Shown here one piece after another: positions 1 through 6,546 of a stretch of 8,375 bases of DNA. Position 1 is the stretch's first letter; each line of letters opens with the position of its first letter. Below the pieces are notes generated by a model. It was not told the DNA's origin. It searched no databases and saw only the letters and a program-made list of their open reading frames with translations. Made by a program: the position numbers and the translations under genes. This DNA comes from an uncultured Gemmatimonadota bacterium (GTDB lineage Bacteria > Gemmatimonadota > Gemmatimonadetes > Gemmatimonadales > Gemmatimonadaceae). The DNA is taken from positions 1 through 8,375 of the forward strand of contig CAMLHT010000171.1 in NCBI GenBank assembly GCA_946479895.1. The letters are read 5' to 3'.

Positions 1-309
<309 letters not shown>

Positions 310-344
310 CGCAGGGATCCCGTCACAACTCTGGGGGAGGCATG

Positions 345-368
345 CGGGGCCACCATTCGGTGGCCCCG
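345..368 (+). other. intercistronic hairpin, perfect 10-bp stem
   Basis: CGGGGCCACC (345-354) and GGTGGCCCCG (359-368) are exact reverse complements around the 4-base loop ATTC. No T-run follows, so it does not look like a complete intrinsic terminator. Lying between the first ATPase and the permease, it could trim or stabilise mRNA ends, or set relative expression of the two genes. The structure is seen directly; the role is inferred. Confidence 0.7.
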
Positions 369-397
369 GGCCGCCGCCTTGATCTTCCGGGGCCAGC

Positions 398-2782
398 ATG
401 GGAGAGATCCGACTAGCCATCCGCAGCCTGCTGAAGTCGAAGCTGTTCGCCACTGTGGCGGTGCTCACCCTCGCGATCGGCATCGGAGCGACGACGGCCG
501 TCTTCGCCGTCTTCGACGCGGTTGCGCTCAGGCCGCTGCCCTTCACGGCGCAGCATCGCCTCGTCGACATCGAGGAGTGGAGCGCGATGGAGCTGTGCGA
601 CGGGTGCGCGGTGGGCATGTCGCTCCCCATGCTCGAGGATGTCGAAGCGCGCGCGACGACCCTCCAGGCACTGATCGCCTACACCGAGTCTGCAGTGAAC
701 GTCGGCGGTGGCGACGCCCCGGAGCGCGTCAGCTCGGCATCGGTGACGGGCAACTTCTTCGGGGTTCTCGGTCTCAATGCGACGCTCGGGCGGACGCTCG
801 ATCCGACCGATGACCGGCCCGGCGCGCCGCGCGTCGCGGTCGTCAGCGAGCGCTTCTTCCAGCATCGCTTCGGCGGCGATCCCGGAGCGATCGGCCGCAC
901 CATCAGGATCAACGGCGCGCCCGCGGTCCTGGTGGGGGTGCTGCCGCCGACCGCGGTGCTGCCGGATTTCGCGCAGATCTGGCTGCCGCTCGATCGTCGC
1001 GCGATGGGTGCCGACCGGTCCACCCGGGACCTCGGCGTCATCGGGCGCCTGAAGGACGGCGTCACCAGGGCGGAGGCGGAGGCGGAGCTTCGGAAGATCG
1101 CGGCTGATCTCGAGCAGGCCTACCCGGCGACACAGCGGAACTGGACGGCGCGCGTCAGGCCGCTGCGCGTCGCGGTCGGCGATGACGACCGTGGCCCGTT
1201 CGGGATGATGCTCGGCGCCGTCCTGGTATTGTGGGCGGTGGTCTGCGCGAACCTCGCCGCGCTGCTGCTCGCGCGCGGCCTCTCGCGTCGCCGCGAAGTC
1301 GCCGTCCGTCTCGCGCTCGGCGGAGACCGGCGCGCCGTGGTCTGGCATCTCTTCGCGGAAAGCCTCTGCATCGCGATCGCCGGTGGCGCCCTCGGAGCGC
1401 TCGCGGCGGCGTGGCTCGTCCAGGGCGTGCTGGCGGGGCTCGGAACGACCATTCCGTCGTGGCTCACGCCACGGCTGGACGGCAGCGTCCTCGGGTTCTG
1501 CCTGGCGCTGTCGCTCGTATCGGCCGCCGCATTCGGACTGATCCCGGCCTTCCGCGCCTCGCGTGCCGCGATCCAGGAGGATCTCAAGTCGGGCACGCCG
1601 GCGAACCTCGACGGCGGGAAGAACGTGCTTCGCGGATCGCTGGTCGTCATGCAGCTGTCGCTGTCGCTGATGCTCCTGGCCGTGGCCGGCGTGCTCTCGA
1701 CGACGATCGCGGCCCGCTCGGCGCGCACCGATTCAAACGACGCCGACGTCGTTCAGGCGCGGGTCGAGATGCTCGGCGAGGCTTCTCCCGACCGGATGAT
1801 CGCGACGGTGAATGCCCTGACCGAGCGGCTCGCCGCGCTGCCGGAAGCCCGGGCGGCCGCCGCGAGCGCCGACGGATTCATCGCCGGGTTCGGGGGCAGT
1901 GACGAGCGCATCCACGCCGAGGGCGTGCCCGACCTTCCCGACGGCGTGTCGCCACGGTTCTACCACGCGGTGAGTCCCGGATTCCTCGAGGTGGCGCGGC
2001 TGAAGATGGCGGAGGGCCGCTGGTTCACGTCGGCGGATACGCGCGGCGCGGCGCCGGTGGCCGTGATCAACCGCAATCTCGCCGGGAGGCTCTGGCCAGG
2101 ACGCCCGGCCGTCGGACACAGGATCAGGCTCGGCGCCGACTCGCTTCCCTGGCTGACCATCGTGGGCGTCGTGGCGGACGCCGGCGACACGACGCGGCGC
2201 ATCGACAACGTGGCGTACGTCCCGTTCGCGCAGTCGCCGATGCCAGCCATCACGCTGCGCGTCGCCGCGAGGGGCGAGCCCGCCTCACTGATCCGGCCGA
2301 TGCGGGACGCGGCGCGCGCCGCGAGCCCCGACCTTCCCCTCATCGACCACATGACCGCGGCCCAGGCGCACGCGCAGCGGTGGCGCCCGATGCGGGCCTA
2401 TGCCCTGACCATCAGCGCCATCGGTGCGGTCGCCCTGCTGCTGGCGGCCATCGGCCTCTATGGCATCGTCGCCTATGCCGCCGGGCAGCGGACGCGCGAG
2501 ATCGGCGTCCGGATCGCCCTCGGCGCGACGGGCCGCGACGTCGTCCGGCTGGTGACGCGCCAGGGGATGACCCTGGTGGGGCTCGGGCTGGTGTTCGGCC
2601 TCATCGGGGCGGCGATGGTCGCCCCGCTGATGCGCGGCCTGCTGTTCGGCGCCAGCCCCGTCAACGTCTTCGTGTACGGGGCGGCGGCAGCCACGCTGCT
2701 GATCATCGCCGCGATCGCGAGCTATCTCCCGGCGCGGCGCGCCGCGCGCGTCGATCCGATGGTCGCGTTACGCAACGAATGA
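398..2782 (+). CDS. ABC transporter permease, ADOP family (two MacB_PCD/FtsX units)
   Basis: A 794-residue inner-membrane permease of the duplicated MacB-like type (ADOP). Unit one has a first membrane helix at about residues 17-40, the family motif LAIGIGATTAVFAVFDAVALRPL, a periplasmic MacB_PCD domain (about 45-262), and an FtsX core with helices near 270-293, 315-340 and 365-387. The linker RASRAAIQEDLKSGT leads to another helix near 413-438. A second periplasmic domain (about 440-665) and a second FtsX core (helices near 669-693, 723-745 and 757-776) end in PARRAARVDPMVALRNE, a standard ending for the family. The N-terminal helical extension of many ADOP proteins is absent. The ATG at 398 has a weak GGGG five bases upstream, but the protein starts exactly where relatives of this short type do. 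Such permeases work mechanically on periplasmic or lipid substrates with a separate ATPase, here probably that at 2825. A CDGC motif (residues 67-70) in the first periplasmic domain is a local oddity. Substrate is unknown. Confidence 0.95.
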   Translation: MGEIRLAIRSLLKSKLFATVAVLTLAIGIGATTAVFAVFDAVALRPLPFTAQHRLVDIEEWSAMELCDGCAVGMSLPMLEDVEARATTLQALIAYTESAVNVGGGDAPERVSSASVTGNFFGVLGLNATLGRTLDPTDDRPGAPRVAVVSERFFQHRFGGDPGAIGRTIRINGAPAVLVGVLPPTAVLPDFAQIWLPLDRRAMGADRSTRDLGVIGRLKDGVTRAEAEAELRKIAADLEQAYPATQRNWTARVRPLRVAVGDDDRGPFGMMLGAVLVLWAVVCANLAALLLARGLSRRREVAVRLALGGDRRAVVWHLFAESLCIAIAGGALGALAAAWLVQGVLAGLGTTIPSWLTPRLDGSVLGFCLALSLVSAAAFGLIPAFRASRAAIQEDLKSGTPANLDGGKNVLRGSLVVMQLSLSLMLLAVAGVLSTTIAARSARTDSNDADVVQARVEMLGEASPDRMIATVNALTERLAALPEARAAAASADGFIAGFGGSDERIHAEGVPDLPDGVSPRFYHAVSPGFLEVARLKMAEGRWFTSADTRGAAPVAVINRNLAGRLWPGRPAVGHRIRLGADSLPWLTIVGVVADAGDTTRRIDNVAYVPFAQSPMPAITLRVAARGEPASLIRPMRDAARAASPDLPLIDHMTAAQAHAQRWRPMRAYALTISAIGAVALLLAAIGLYGIVAYAAGQRTREIGVRIALGATGRDVVRLVTRQGMTLVGLGLVFGLIGAAMVAPLMRGLLFGASPVNVFVYGAAAATLLIIAAIASYLPARRAARVDPMVALRNE

Positions 2783-2788
2783 TGCGTA
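2769..2788 (+). other. small inverted repeat spanning the permease stop codon
   Basis: TACGCA (2769-2774) and TGCGTA (2783-2788) are perfect complements with an 8-base loop that contains the TGA stop (2780-2782). A hairpin here would form only after ribosomes leave the permease message. It may influence coupling to the ATPase gene 42 bases on. It is short and could be chance. Confidence 0.35.
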
Positions 2789-2824
2789 GTTTCCCCTTCC
2801 GCGCCTGACTTCCGGAGCCCTTCC

Positions 2825-3559
2825 ATGTCGTTCTTCTCCACCAGCCATCGCCCCGCGGCGGTGGACCCGGTCCCGTTCACCGGACCGCTCATCTCGCTGC
2901 GCAACGTCGAGAAATCCTTCGACACCGCGGCCGGGCGGAGCTACGTGCTGCGCCGGATCAGCGCGGACATCGCGCCGGGTGAGTTCGTCTCGATCATGGG
3001 GCCGTCGGGCGCCGGCAAGTCGACCCTGATGAGCATCATCGGCATGCTCGACAGCGCGTGGACCGGCGAGTACTACCTGCTCGGGCAGGCGGTCCACACC
3101 CTGCCGCAGAAGCAGCGGGTCGCCCTGAACAAGCAGCACATCGGCTTCGTGTTCCAGCAGTATCACCTCATCGACGACCTCACGGTGGCCGAGAACCTCG
3201 ACATGCCGCTGTCGTACCGGAACTTCAGGAAGTCCGAGCGGGAGGCGATGGTCGCCGATGCGCTGGACCGCTTCGGCATCGTGGCGAAGAAGGACCTCTA
3301 TCCCCGCCAGCTCTCCGGCGGGCAGCAGCAGCTGGTGGGCGTGGCCCGGGCGATCATCGCCAGCCCGAAGATCATCCTCGCCGACGAGCCCACGGGCAAC
3401 CTGCATTCGAGCCAGGGCCGCGAGATCATGGAGCTCTTCACGAAGCTGAACGCGGCGGGAACGACGATCATCCAGGTCACGCATTCCGAGGAGAACGCGC
3501 GGTTCGGCACTCGGATCATCGAGCTGCGCGACGGCTGGATTTCCGGCGAAGAAGGATGA
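2825..3559 (+). CDS. ABC transporter ATP-binding protein, MacB/LolD type, variant D-loop
   Basis: A complete 244-residue cytoplasmic ATPase that probably drives the permease just upstream (42-base gap, same strand). Motifs in order: Walker A GPSGAGKST (59-67), Q-loop VFQQYHL (about 109-115), signature LSGGQQQL (163-170), Walker B IILADEP with Glu188, and H-loop VTHSEEN with His220. Two positions differ from the usual MacB/LolD consensus and from the ATPase at 1-309. The D-loop reads GNLHS with His194 in place of Asp, and the residue after LSGGQQQ is Leu rather than Arg. The catalytic Glu and the Walker Lys are present, so it should bind and probably hydrolyse ATP. The first ~22 residues, before LISLRNVEKSF, are an extra tail. 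The ATG has GGAG at 2814-2817, 7 bases upstream. Length fits the family. Confidence 0.95.
   Translation: MSFFSTSHRPAAVDPVPFTGPLISLRNVEKSFDTAAGRSYVLRRISADIAPGEFVSIMGPSGAGKSTLMSIIGMLDSAWTGEYYLLGQAVHTLPQKQRVALNKQHIGFVFQQYHLIDDLTVAENLDMPLSYRNFRKSEREAMVADALDRFGIVAKKDLYPRQLSGGQQQLVGVARAIIASPKIILADEPTGNLHSSQGREIMELFTKLNAAGTTIIQVTHSEENARFGTRIIELRDGWISGEEG
3551..3556 (+). promoter_or_regulatory. ribosome binding site deciding the GTG start at 3564
   Basis: GAAGGA lies 7 bases before GTG 3564 and runs directly into the TGA stop of the ATPase (3557-3559). It supports the GTG at 3564 over a later in-frame GTG seven codons downstream, and implies translational coupling of regulator to transporter. Confidence 0.75.
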
Positions 3560-3563
3560 TCGC

Positions 3564-4934
3564 GTGCCGCCGAGTCCCTCCGCCGTGCCCTCGGTCCTCG
3601 TCGTAGACGATCAGTCGGACATCCTCGAAGCGCTCCGCCTGCTCCTGAAGGGCGAGGGCTTCGAGGTCGACAGCGCGCAGTCACCGGCGGGAGCGCTGGC
3701 GCTGCTCGAGCGGCGCGACTTCGACGCCATGCTGCTCGACATGAACTTCACGCGGGACACGACGTCCGGCCGCGAGGGGCTGGACCTGCTGTCCACGCTG
3801 CGCACGCTCGAGCCGGACATGCCGGTCATCGTGATGACGGCGTGGGGCAGCATCGACAACGCGGTGGAGGCGATGCGCCGCGGCGCGCGGGACTACGTCG
3901 AGAAGCCGTGGGACAATGCCCGCCTGATCTCCGTGCTGCGGACGCAGATCGAGCTGGGCACCGCCCTGCGGCGCGCCCGCCGCCTCGAGAGCGAGAACCG
4001 CCTGCTGCGGCGCGACAACTTCCCGAAGATGATCGCCGAGTCGCCCCGCATGCAGCCGGTGCTGGAGCTGATGGAGCGAGTCGGGCCCTCGGACGCGAAC
4101 GTGCTGATCACGGGCGAGCACGGTACCGGCAAGGAGCTGGTCGCGCAGTGGCTGCACGTCTCCTCGAAGCGCGCGGCCCGGTCGTTCGTGGCGGTCAACA
4201 TGGGCGGCCTGTCGGAAGGCGTGTTCGAGAGCGAGCTGTTCGGGCACGTGAAGGGCGCGTTCACCGACGCGAAGACGGACCGGATCGGCCGTTTCGAGCT
4301 GGCCGATGGCGGAACGATCTTCCTCGACGAGATCGGCAACATCTCGCTGGGTTCGCAGGCGAAGCTGCTCCGCGTGCTCCAGACCGGCGAAGTGGAGCGC
4401 GTGGGATCGTCCAAGTCGAGAAAGATCGACGCCCGCGTGCTTTCGGCCACGAACGTGGACCTGAGCCGCGCCGTGGCCGAGGGCAGGTTCAGGGAAGACC
4501 TGCTCTTCCGCCTGAACACCATCGAGATCCGGCTCCCCCCGCTGAGGGAGCGCCGGGAGGACATCGCGCCGCTCGCGACCTTCTTCCTGCGGCGGCACGC
4601 GACCCGGTACGGGAAGAAGCTGGACGGATTCGACCCCGCCGCCATGCGGATGCTGCTGGATCATGCCTGGCCGGGAAACATCCGCGAGCTCGACCATTCC
4701 ATAGAACGGGCCGTGCTGATGGCGGGGGGCGGGACCATCCGGCCGGCCGACCTGGCGCTGAAGAGCGCGTCGTCCGGCCCCGCGCGGATAGAGGACCTGA
4801 CGCTCGAGGAAGTGGAGAAGACCCTCATACAGAAGGCGCTGGCCCGACATGACGGCAACGTTAGCCAGGCCGCGAAGGCCCTGGGCCTGAGCCGCAGCGC
4901 GCTGTACCGCCGGATCGCCGGATACGGACTGTGA
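3564..4934 (+). CDS. sigma-54-dependent NtrC-family response regulator
   Basis: A 456-residue transcription activator with receiver, AAA+ and Fis-type DNA-binding domains. The receiver (about 10-125) has the acidic pair Asp15/Asp16, phospho-acceptor Asp59, Thr92 and Lys114 (EKPW). The AAA+ domain (about 155-385) has Walker A GEHGTGKE (184-191), the sigma-54 contact loop GAFTDA (231-236, Asp in place of the usual Gly), Walker B TIFLDEIGN (251-259), Asn297 in SATN, likely Arg fingers in FREDLLFRLN (Arg310/Arg316), and sensor II WPGNIREL (Arg374). The helix-turn-helix is at 432-452 (NVSQAAKALGLSRSALYRR). The stretch after Asp59 is about five residues longer than in CheY. The gene starts 4 bases after the ATPase and overlaps the kinase by 4 bases, so it is the kinase's partner. 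It remodels RNA polymerase holding sigma-54; targets probably include the local operon and perhaps the candidates at 6397 and 7426. Confidence 0.97.
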   Translation: MPPSPSAVPSVLVVDDQSDILEALRLLLKGEGFEVDSAQSPAGALALLERRDFDAMLLDMNFTRDTTSGREGLDLLSTLRTLEPDMPVIVMTAWGSIDNAVEAMRRGARDYVEKPWDNARLISVLRTQIELGTALRRARRLESENRLLRRDNFPKMIAESPRMQPVLELMERVGPSDANVLITGEHGTGKELVAQWLHVSSKRAARSFVAVNMGGLSEGVFESELFGHVKGAFTDAKTDRIGRFELADGGTIFLDEIGNISLGSQAKLLRVLQTGEVERVGSSKSRKIDARVLSATNVDLSRAVAEGRFREDLLFRLNTIEIRLPPLRERREDIAPLATFFLRRHATRYGKKLDGFDPAAMRMLLDHAWPGNIRELDHSIERAVLMAGGGTIRPADLALKSASSGPARIEDLTLEEVEKTLIQKALARHDGNVSQAAKALGLSRSALYRRIAGYGL

Positions 4935-6265
4935 CCGACGGCCCACGGGCCCCCGGCAGGTACGAAACCCAGGTCACCCGCCTGGCGCTGGCGACCGGGC
5001 TTCCCGGCGTGCTCCTCTCGCTCTACCTGCTCTGGCGGAACGACGCCGCGCCGCGCCTCCTCTGGACCGTCGGCCTCCTGCTCGGCGGCACGTGGCTCGT
5101 CGCCACGCTCCTGCTGCGAGAGAAGGTCATCCGGCCGCTTCAGACCCTGTCGAACATGCTCGCGGCGCTGCGCGAGGGAGATTATTCGATCCGCGCGCGC
5201 GGGGCCGAACGAGACGACGCGCTGGGGCTGGCCTTCATGGAGTCCAACCTCCTCGGCGAGACCCTGCGCGCCCAGCGACTCGGCGCCATGGAGGCGACCG
5301 CGCTGCTGCGGACGGTGATGGCGGAGATCGACGTCGCCATCTTCGCGTTCGACGACGCCGGCCGGCTTCGCCTGGTCAACCGCGCCGGTGAGCGACTGCT
5401 CGACCAGCCGGCGGAGCGGATGCTGGGGCGCGCCGCGACGCAGCTCGGGCTCTCCGAGTATCTCGAGGGGGAATCGCCGCGCACGATCGACGCGACGTTC
5501 GGCGGGGGAAGCGGACGGTGGGAGGTGCGCCGGGGCGGATTCCGGCAGGACGGGCGGCCGCACATGCTGCTCGTCATCGCCGACGTCAGCAAGACGCTCC
5601 GGGAGCAGGAGCTGGTCGCGTGGCAGCGCATCGTCCGGGTGCTGAGCCACGAGATCAACAATTCCCTCGCGCCGATCAAGTCGCTCTCCGGCAGCATGCG
5701 CAGCCTGCTCGACCGCCAGCCACGTCCGGCCGACCTGGATGCGGATCTCCGTCGCGCGCTCGACGTGATCGGCGGTCGGTCCGAGGCGCTGGTGCGCTTC
5801 ATGTCGGCCTACGCCCGTCTCGCCAAGCTGCCGGCTCCGAACCGCGCCCCACTGGACGTCGCCGCCTGGGTGCAGAGGGTCGCCGCACTCGAAACGCGTT
5901 CCCCGGTGTCGATCATCCCCGGCCCCGCGATGACGATCCTTGCCGACGGCGATCAGCTGGACCAGATGCTGATCAACGTGATCCGGAACGCCGTGGACGC
6001 ATCGCTCCCGACCGACGGCCGGGTGCAGGTGACATGGGGGCGGATCAACGGCTTCGTCTCGCTTCGCGTGGTGGACGAAGGGCCGGGCCTCCCGGAGAGC
6101 GGCAACCTTTTCGTCCCCTTCTTCACGACGAAGCCGGAAGGCTCGGGAATCGGGCTGGTACTCTCCCGTCAGATCGCGGAGGCCCATGGCGGGTCCTTTG
6201 CCCTGGAGAATCGCGCCGATCGCAGTGGCTGCGTGGCGACGATCGCGCTCCCGGCACCGGACTGA
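4931..6265 (+). CDS. membrane sensor histidine kinase, NtrB/NtrY-like (HAMP-PAS-HisKA-HATPase)
   Basis: A 444-residue inner-membrane kinase that should phosphorylate the regulator encoded just before it. Two membrane helices (about 17-36 and 44-62) are separated by only about seven residues, so there is no periplasmic sensor domain. A HAMP linker follows (about 63-116, with IRPLQTLSNMLAALREGDYS), then a PAS domain (about 125-222). The HisKA helix has VLSHEINNSLAPIKS with phospho-acceptor His240. The ATPase domain shows the N box INVIRNAVDAS (Asn353), G1 DEGPGLP (382-388), the F box FFTTKPEGSG and G2 GSGIGLVLS (404-412). All catalytic motifs are intact. The GTG start shares the bases GTGA with the regulator's stop, which suggests translational coupling; no strong ribosome site is visible. 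Context and the short loop suggest it senses the transporter or the membrane. The ligand is unknown. Confidence 0.96.
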   Translation: MTDGPRAPGRYETQVTRLALATGLPGVLLSLYLLWRNDAAPRLLWTVGLLLGGTWLVATLLLREKVIRPLQTLSNMLAALREGDYSIRARGAERDDALGLAFMESNLLGETLRAQRLGAMEATALLRTVMAEIDVAIFAFDDAGRLRLVNRAGERLLDQPAERMLGRAATQLGLSEYLEGESPRTIDATFGGGSGRWEVRRGGFRQDGRPHMLLVIADVSKTLREQELVAWQRIVRVLSHEINNSLAPIKSLSGSMRSLLDRQPRPADLDADLRRALDVIGGRSEALVRFMSAYARLAKLPAPNRAPLDVAAWVQRVAALETRSPVSIIPGPAMTILADGDQLDQMLINVIRNAVDASLPTDGRVQVTWGRINGFVSLRVVDEGPGLPESGNLFVPFFTTKPEGSGIGLVLSRQIAEAHGGSFALENRADRSGCVATIALPAPD

Positions 6266-6283
6266 GCCATAAGGGAGCCCTTC

Positions 6284-6309
6284 GTTGTCCCGACGCCGGC
6301 GGGTTGTCC
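6284..6309 (+). repeat. short direct repeat GTTGTCC, 19-bp spacing
   Basis: GTTGTCC occurs at 6284-6290 and 6303-6309, about two helical turns apart. This is roughly 115-140 bases before the start site predicted from the sigma-54-like element at 6397, where NtrC-type activators often bind. The repeats are seen; activator binding is speculation. Confidence 0.3.
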
Positions 6310-6396
6310 GGGAAGGGAATCCATGGTGTCAGGGGAACGACTTCATGGAAGGGGTGCGAGGATCACAGGCCGACACCCCCCTACATCCGGACGCGA

Positions 6397-6412
6397 CGGC
6401 ACACACCGTGCT
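6397..6412 (+). promoter_or_regulatory. candidate sigma-54 (-24/-12) promoter for the barrel protein gene
   Basis: CGGCAC-N5-GTGCT matches TGGCAC-N5-TTGCW at 9 of 11 positions, with invariant GG (6398-6399) and GC (6410-6411) exactly 10 bases apart. The predicted transcript would start near 6422, giving a leader of about 125 bases before the ATG at 6547. A sigma-54 activator is encoded directly upstream. In GC-rich DNA, chance matches of this quality are not rare, so this stays a candidate. Confidence 0.35.
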
Positions 6413-6431
6413 TCTGACGGGGTCGGTGCCG

Positions 6432-6443
6432 CGACGATCGTCG
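6432..6443 (+). repeat. 12-bp perfect palindrome CGACGATCGTCG
   Basis: The sequence is its own reverse complement and lies about 10 bases downstream of the start site inferred for the candidate promoter. It could be an operator or part of a leader structure; no known site is recognised. Confidence 0.35.
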
Positions 6444-6452
6444 TCGTTCGAT

Positions 6453-6539
6453 GTGCCTGGAGGATGTAGCCGCAGCACTCCCGGCGCAAAGCCCGCTAGC
6501 CATCCGCGGGGGCGAAACAACAGGGTGGCAGAGTGGGAG
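6453..6539 (+). promoter_or_regulatory. possible structured 5' leader of the barrel protein gene
   Basis: Three pairings can be drawn by eye: GTGC (6453-6456) with GCAC (6475-6478), CCCGC (6492-6496) with GCGGG (6506-6510), and CTCCC (6478-6482) with GGGAG (6535-6539). The last would cover part of the ribosome binding site. The segment matches no riboswitch consensus recalled, and the helices are short, so a regulatory role is tentative. Confidence 0.3.
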
Positions 6540-6542
6540 GAG
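6535..6542 (+). promoter_or_regulatory. strong ribosome binding site deciding the ATG start at 6547
   Basis: GGGAGGAG ends 4 bases before ATG 6547 and is by far the best ribosome site in the intergenic region. It selects this start over the in-frame ATG at 6451, which would put 32 residues ahead of a good signal peptide. Confidence 0.85.
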
Positions 6543-6546
6543 ACAA

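Noticed and set aside
345..368. Hairpin read as a full intrinsic terminator
   Set aside because: It is followed by GGCCGCCGCC rather than a T-run.
379..813. 144-codon + frame overlapping the permease start
   Set aside because: Out-of-frame shadow of the permease; Arg/His-rich with no motif.
3681..4946. 421-codon open frame on the - strand
   Set aside because: Antisense to the response regulator; low-complexity Arg/His/Gln-rich product with no recognisable motif.
4661..6187. 508-codon open frame on the - strand
   Set aside because: It lies opposite the kinase and the end of the regulator, which have complete motif sets. The translation is Arg/Pro/Gln-rich with no domain, as expected of an antisense frame in GC-rich DNA.
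6311..6346. GGGAA and TGGTG segments recalling the start of a cobalamin riboswitch
   Set aside because: The later conserved boxes, including GCCACTG and the B12 box, are not found.
6485..6493. CGCAAAGCC, shared with the core of the c-di-GMP-I riboswitch
   Set aside because: The other conserved parts (the CACGCACAGGGCAAACC segment and the tetraloop receptor) are missing, so it is probably coincidence.
6451..6546. ATG at 6451 as an earlier start of the barrel protein
   Set aside because: It would place 32 hydrophilic residues before a good signal peptide, and the ribosome site sits at 6535-6542.
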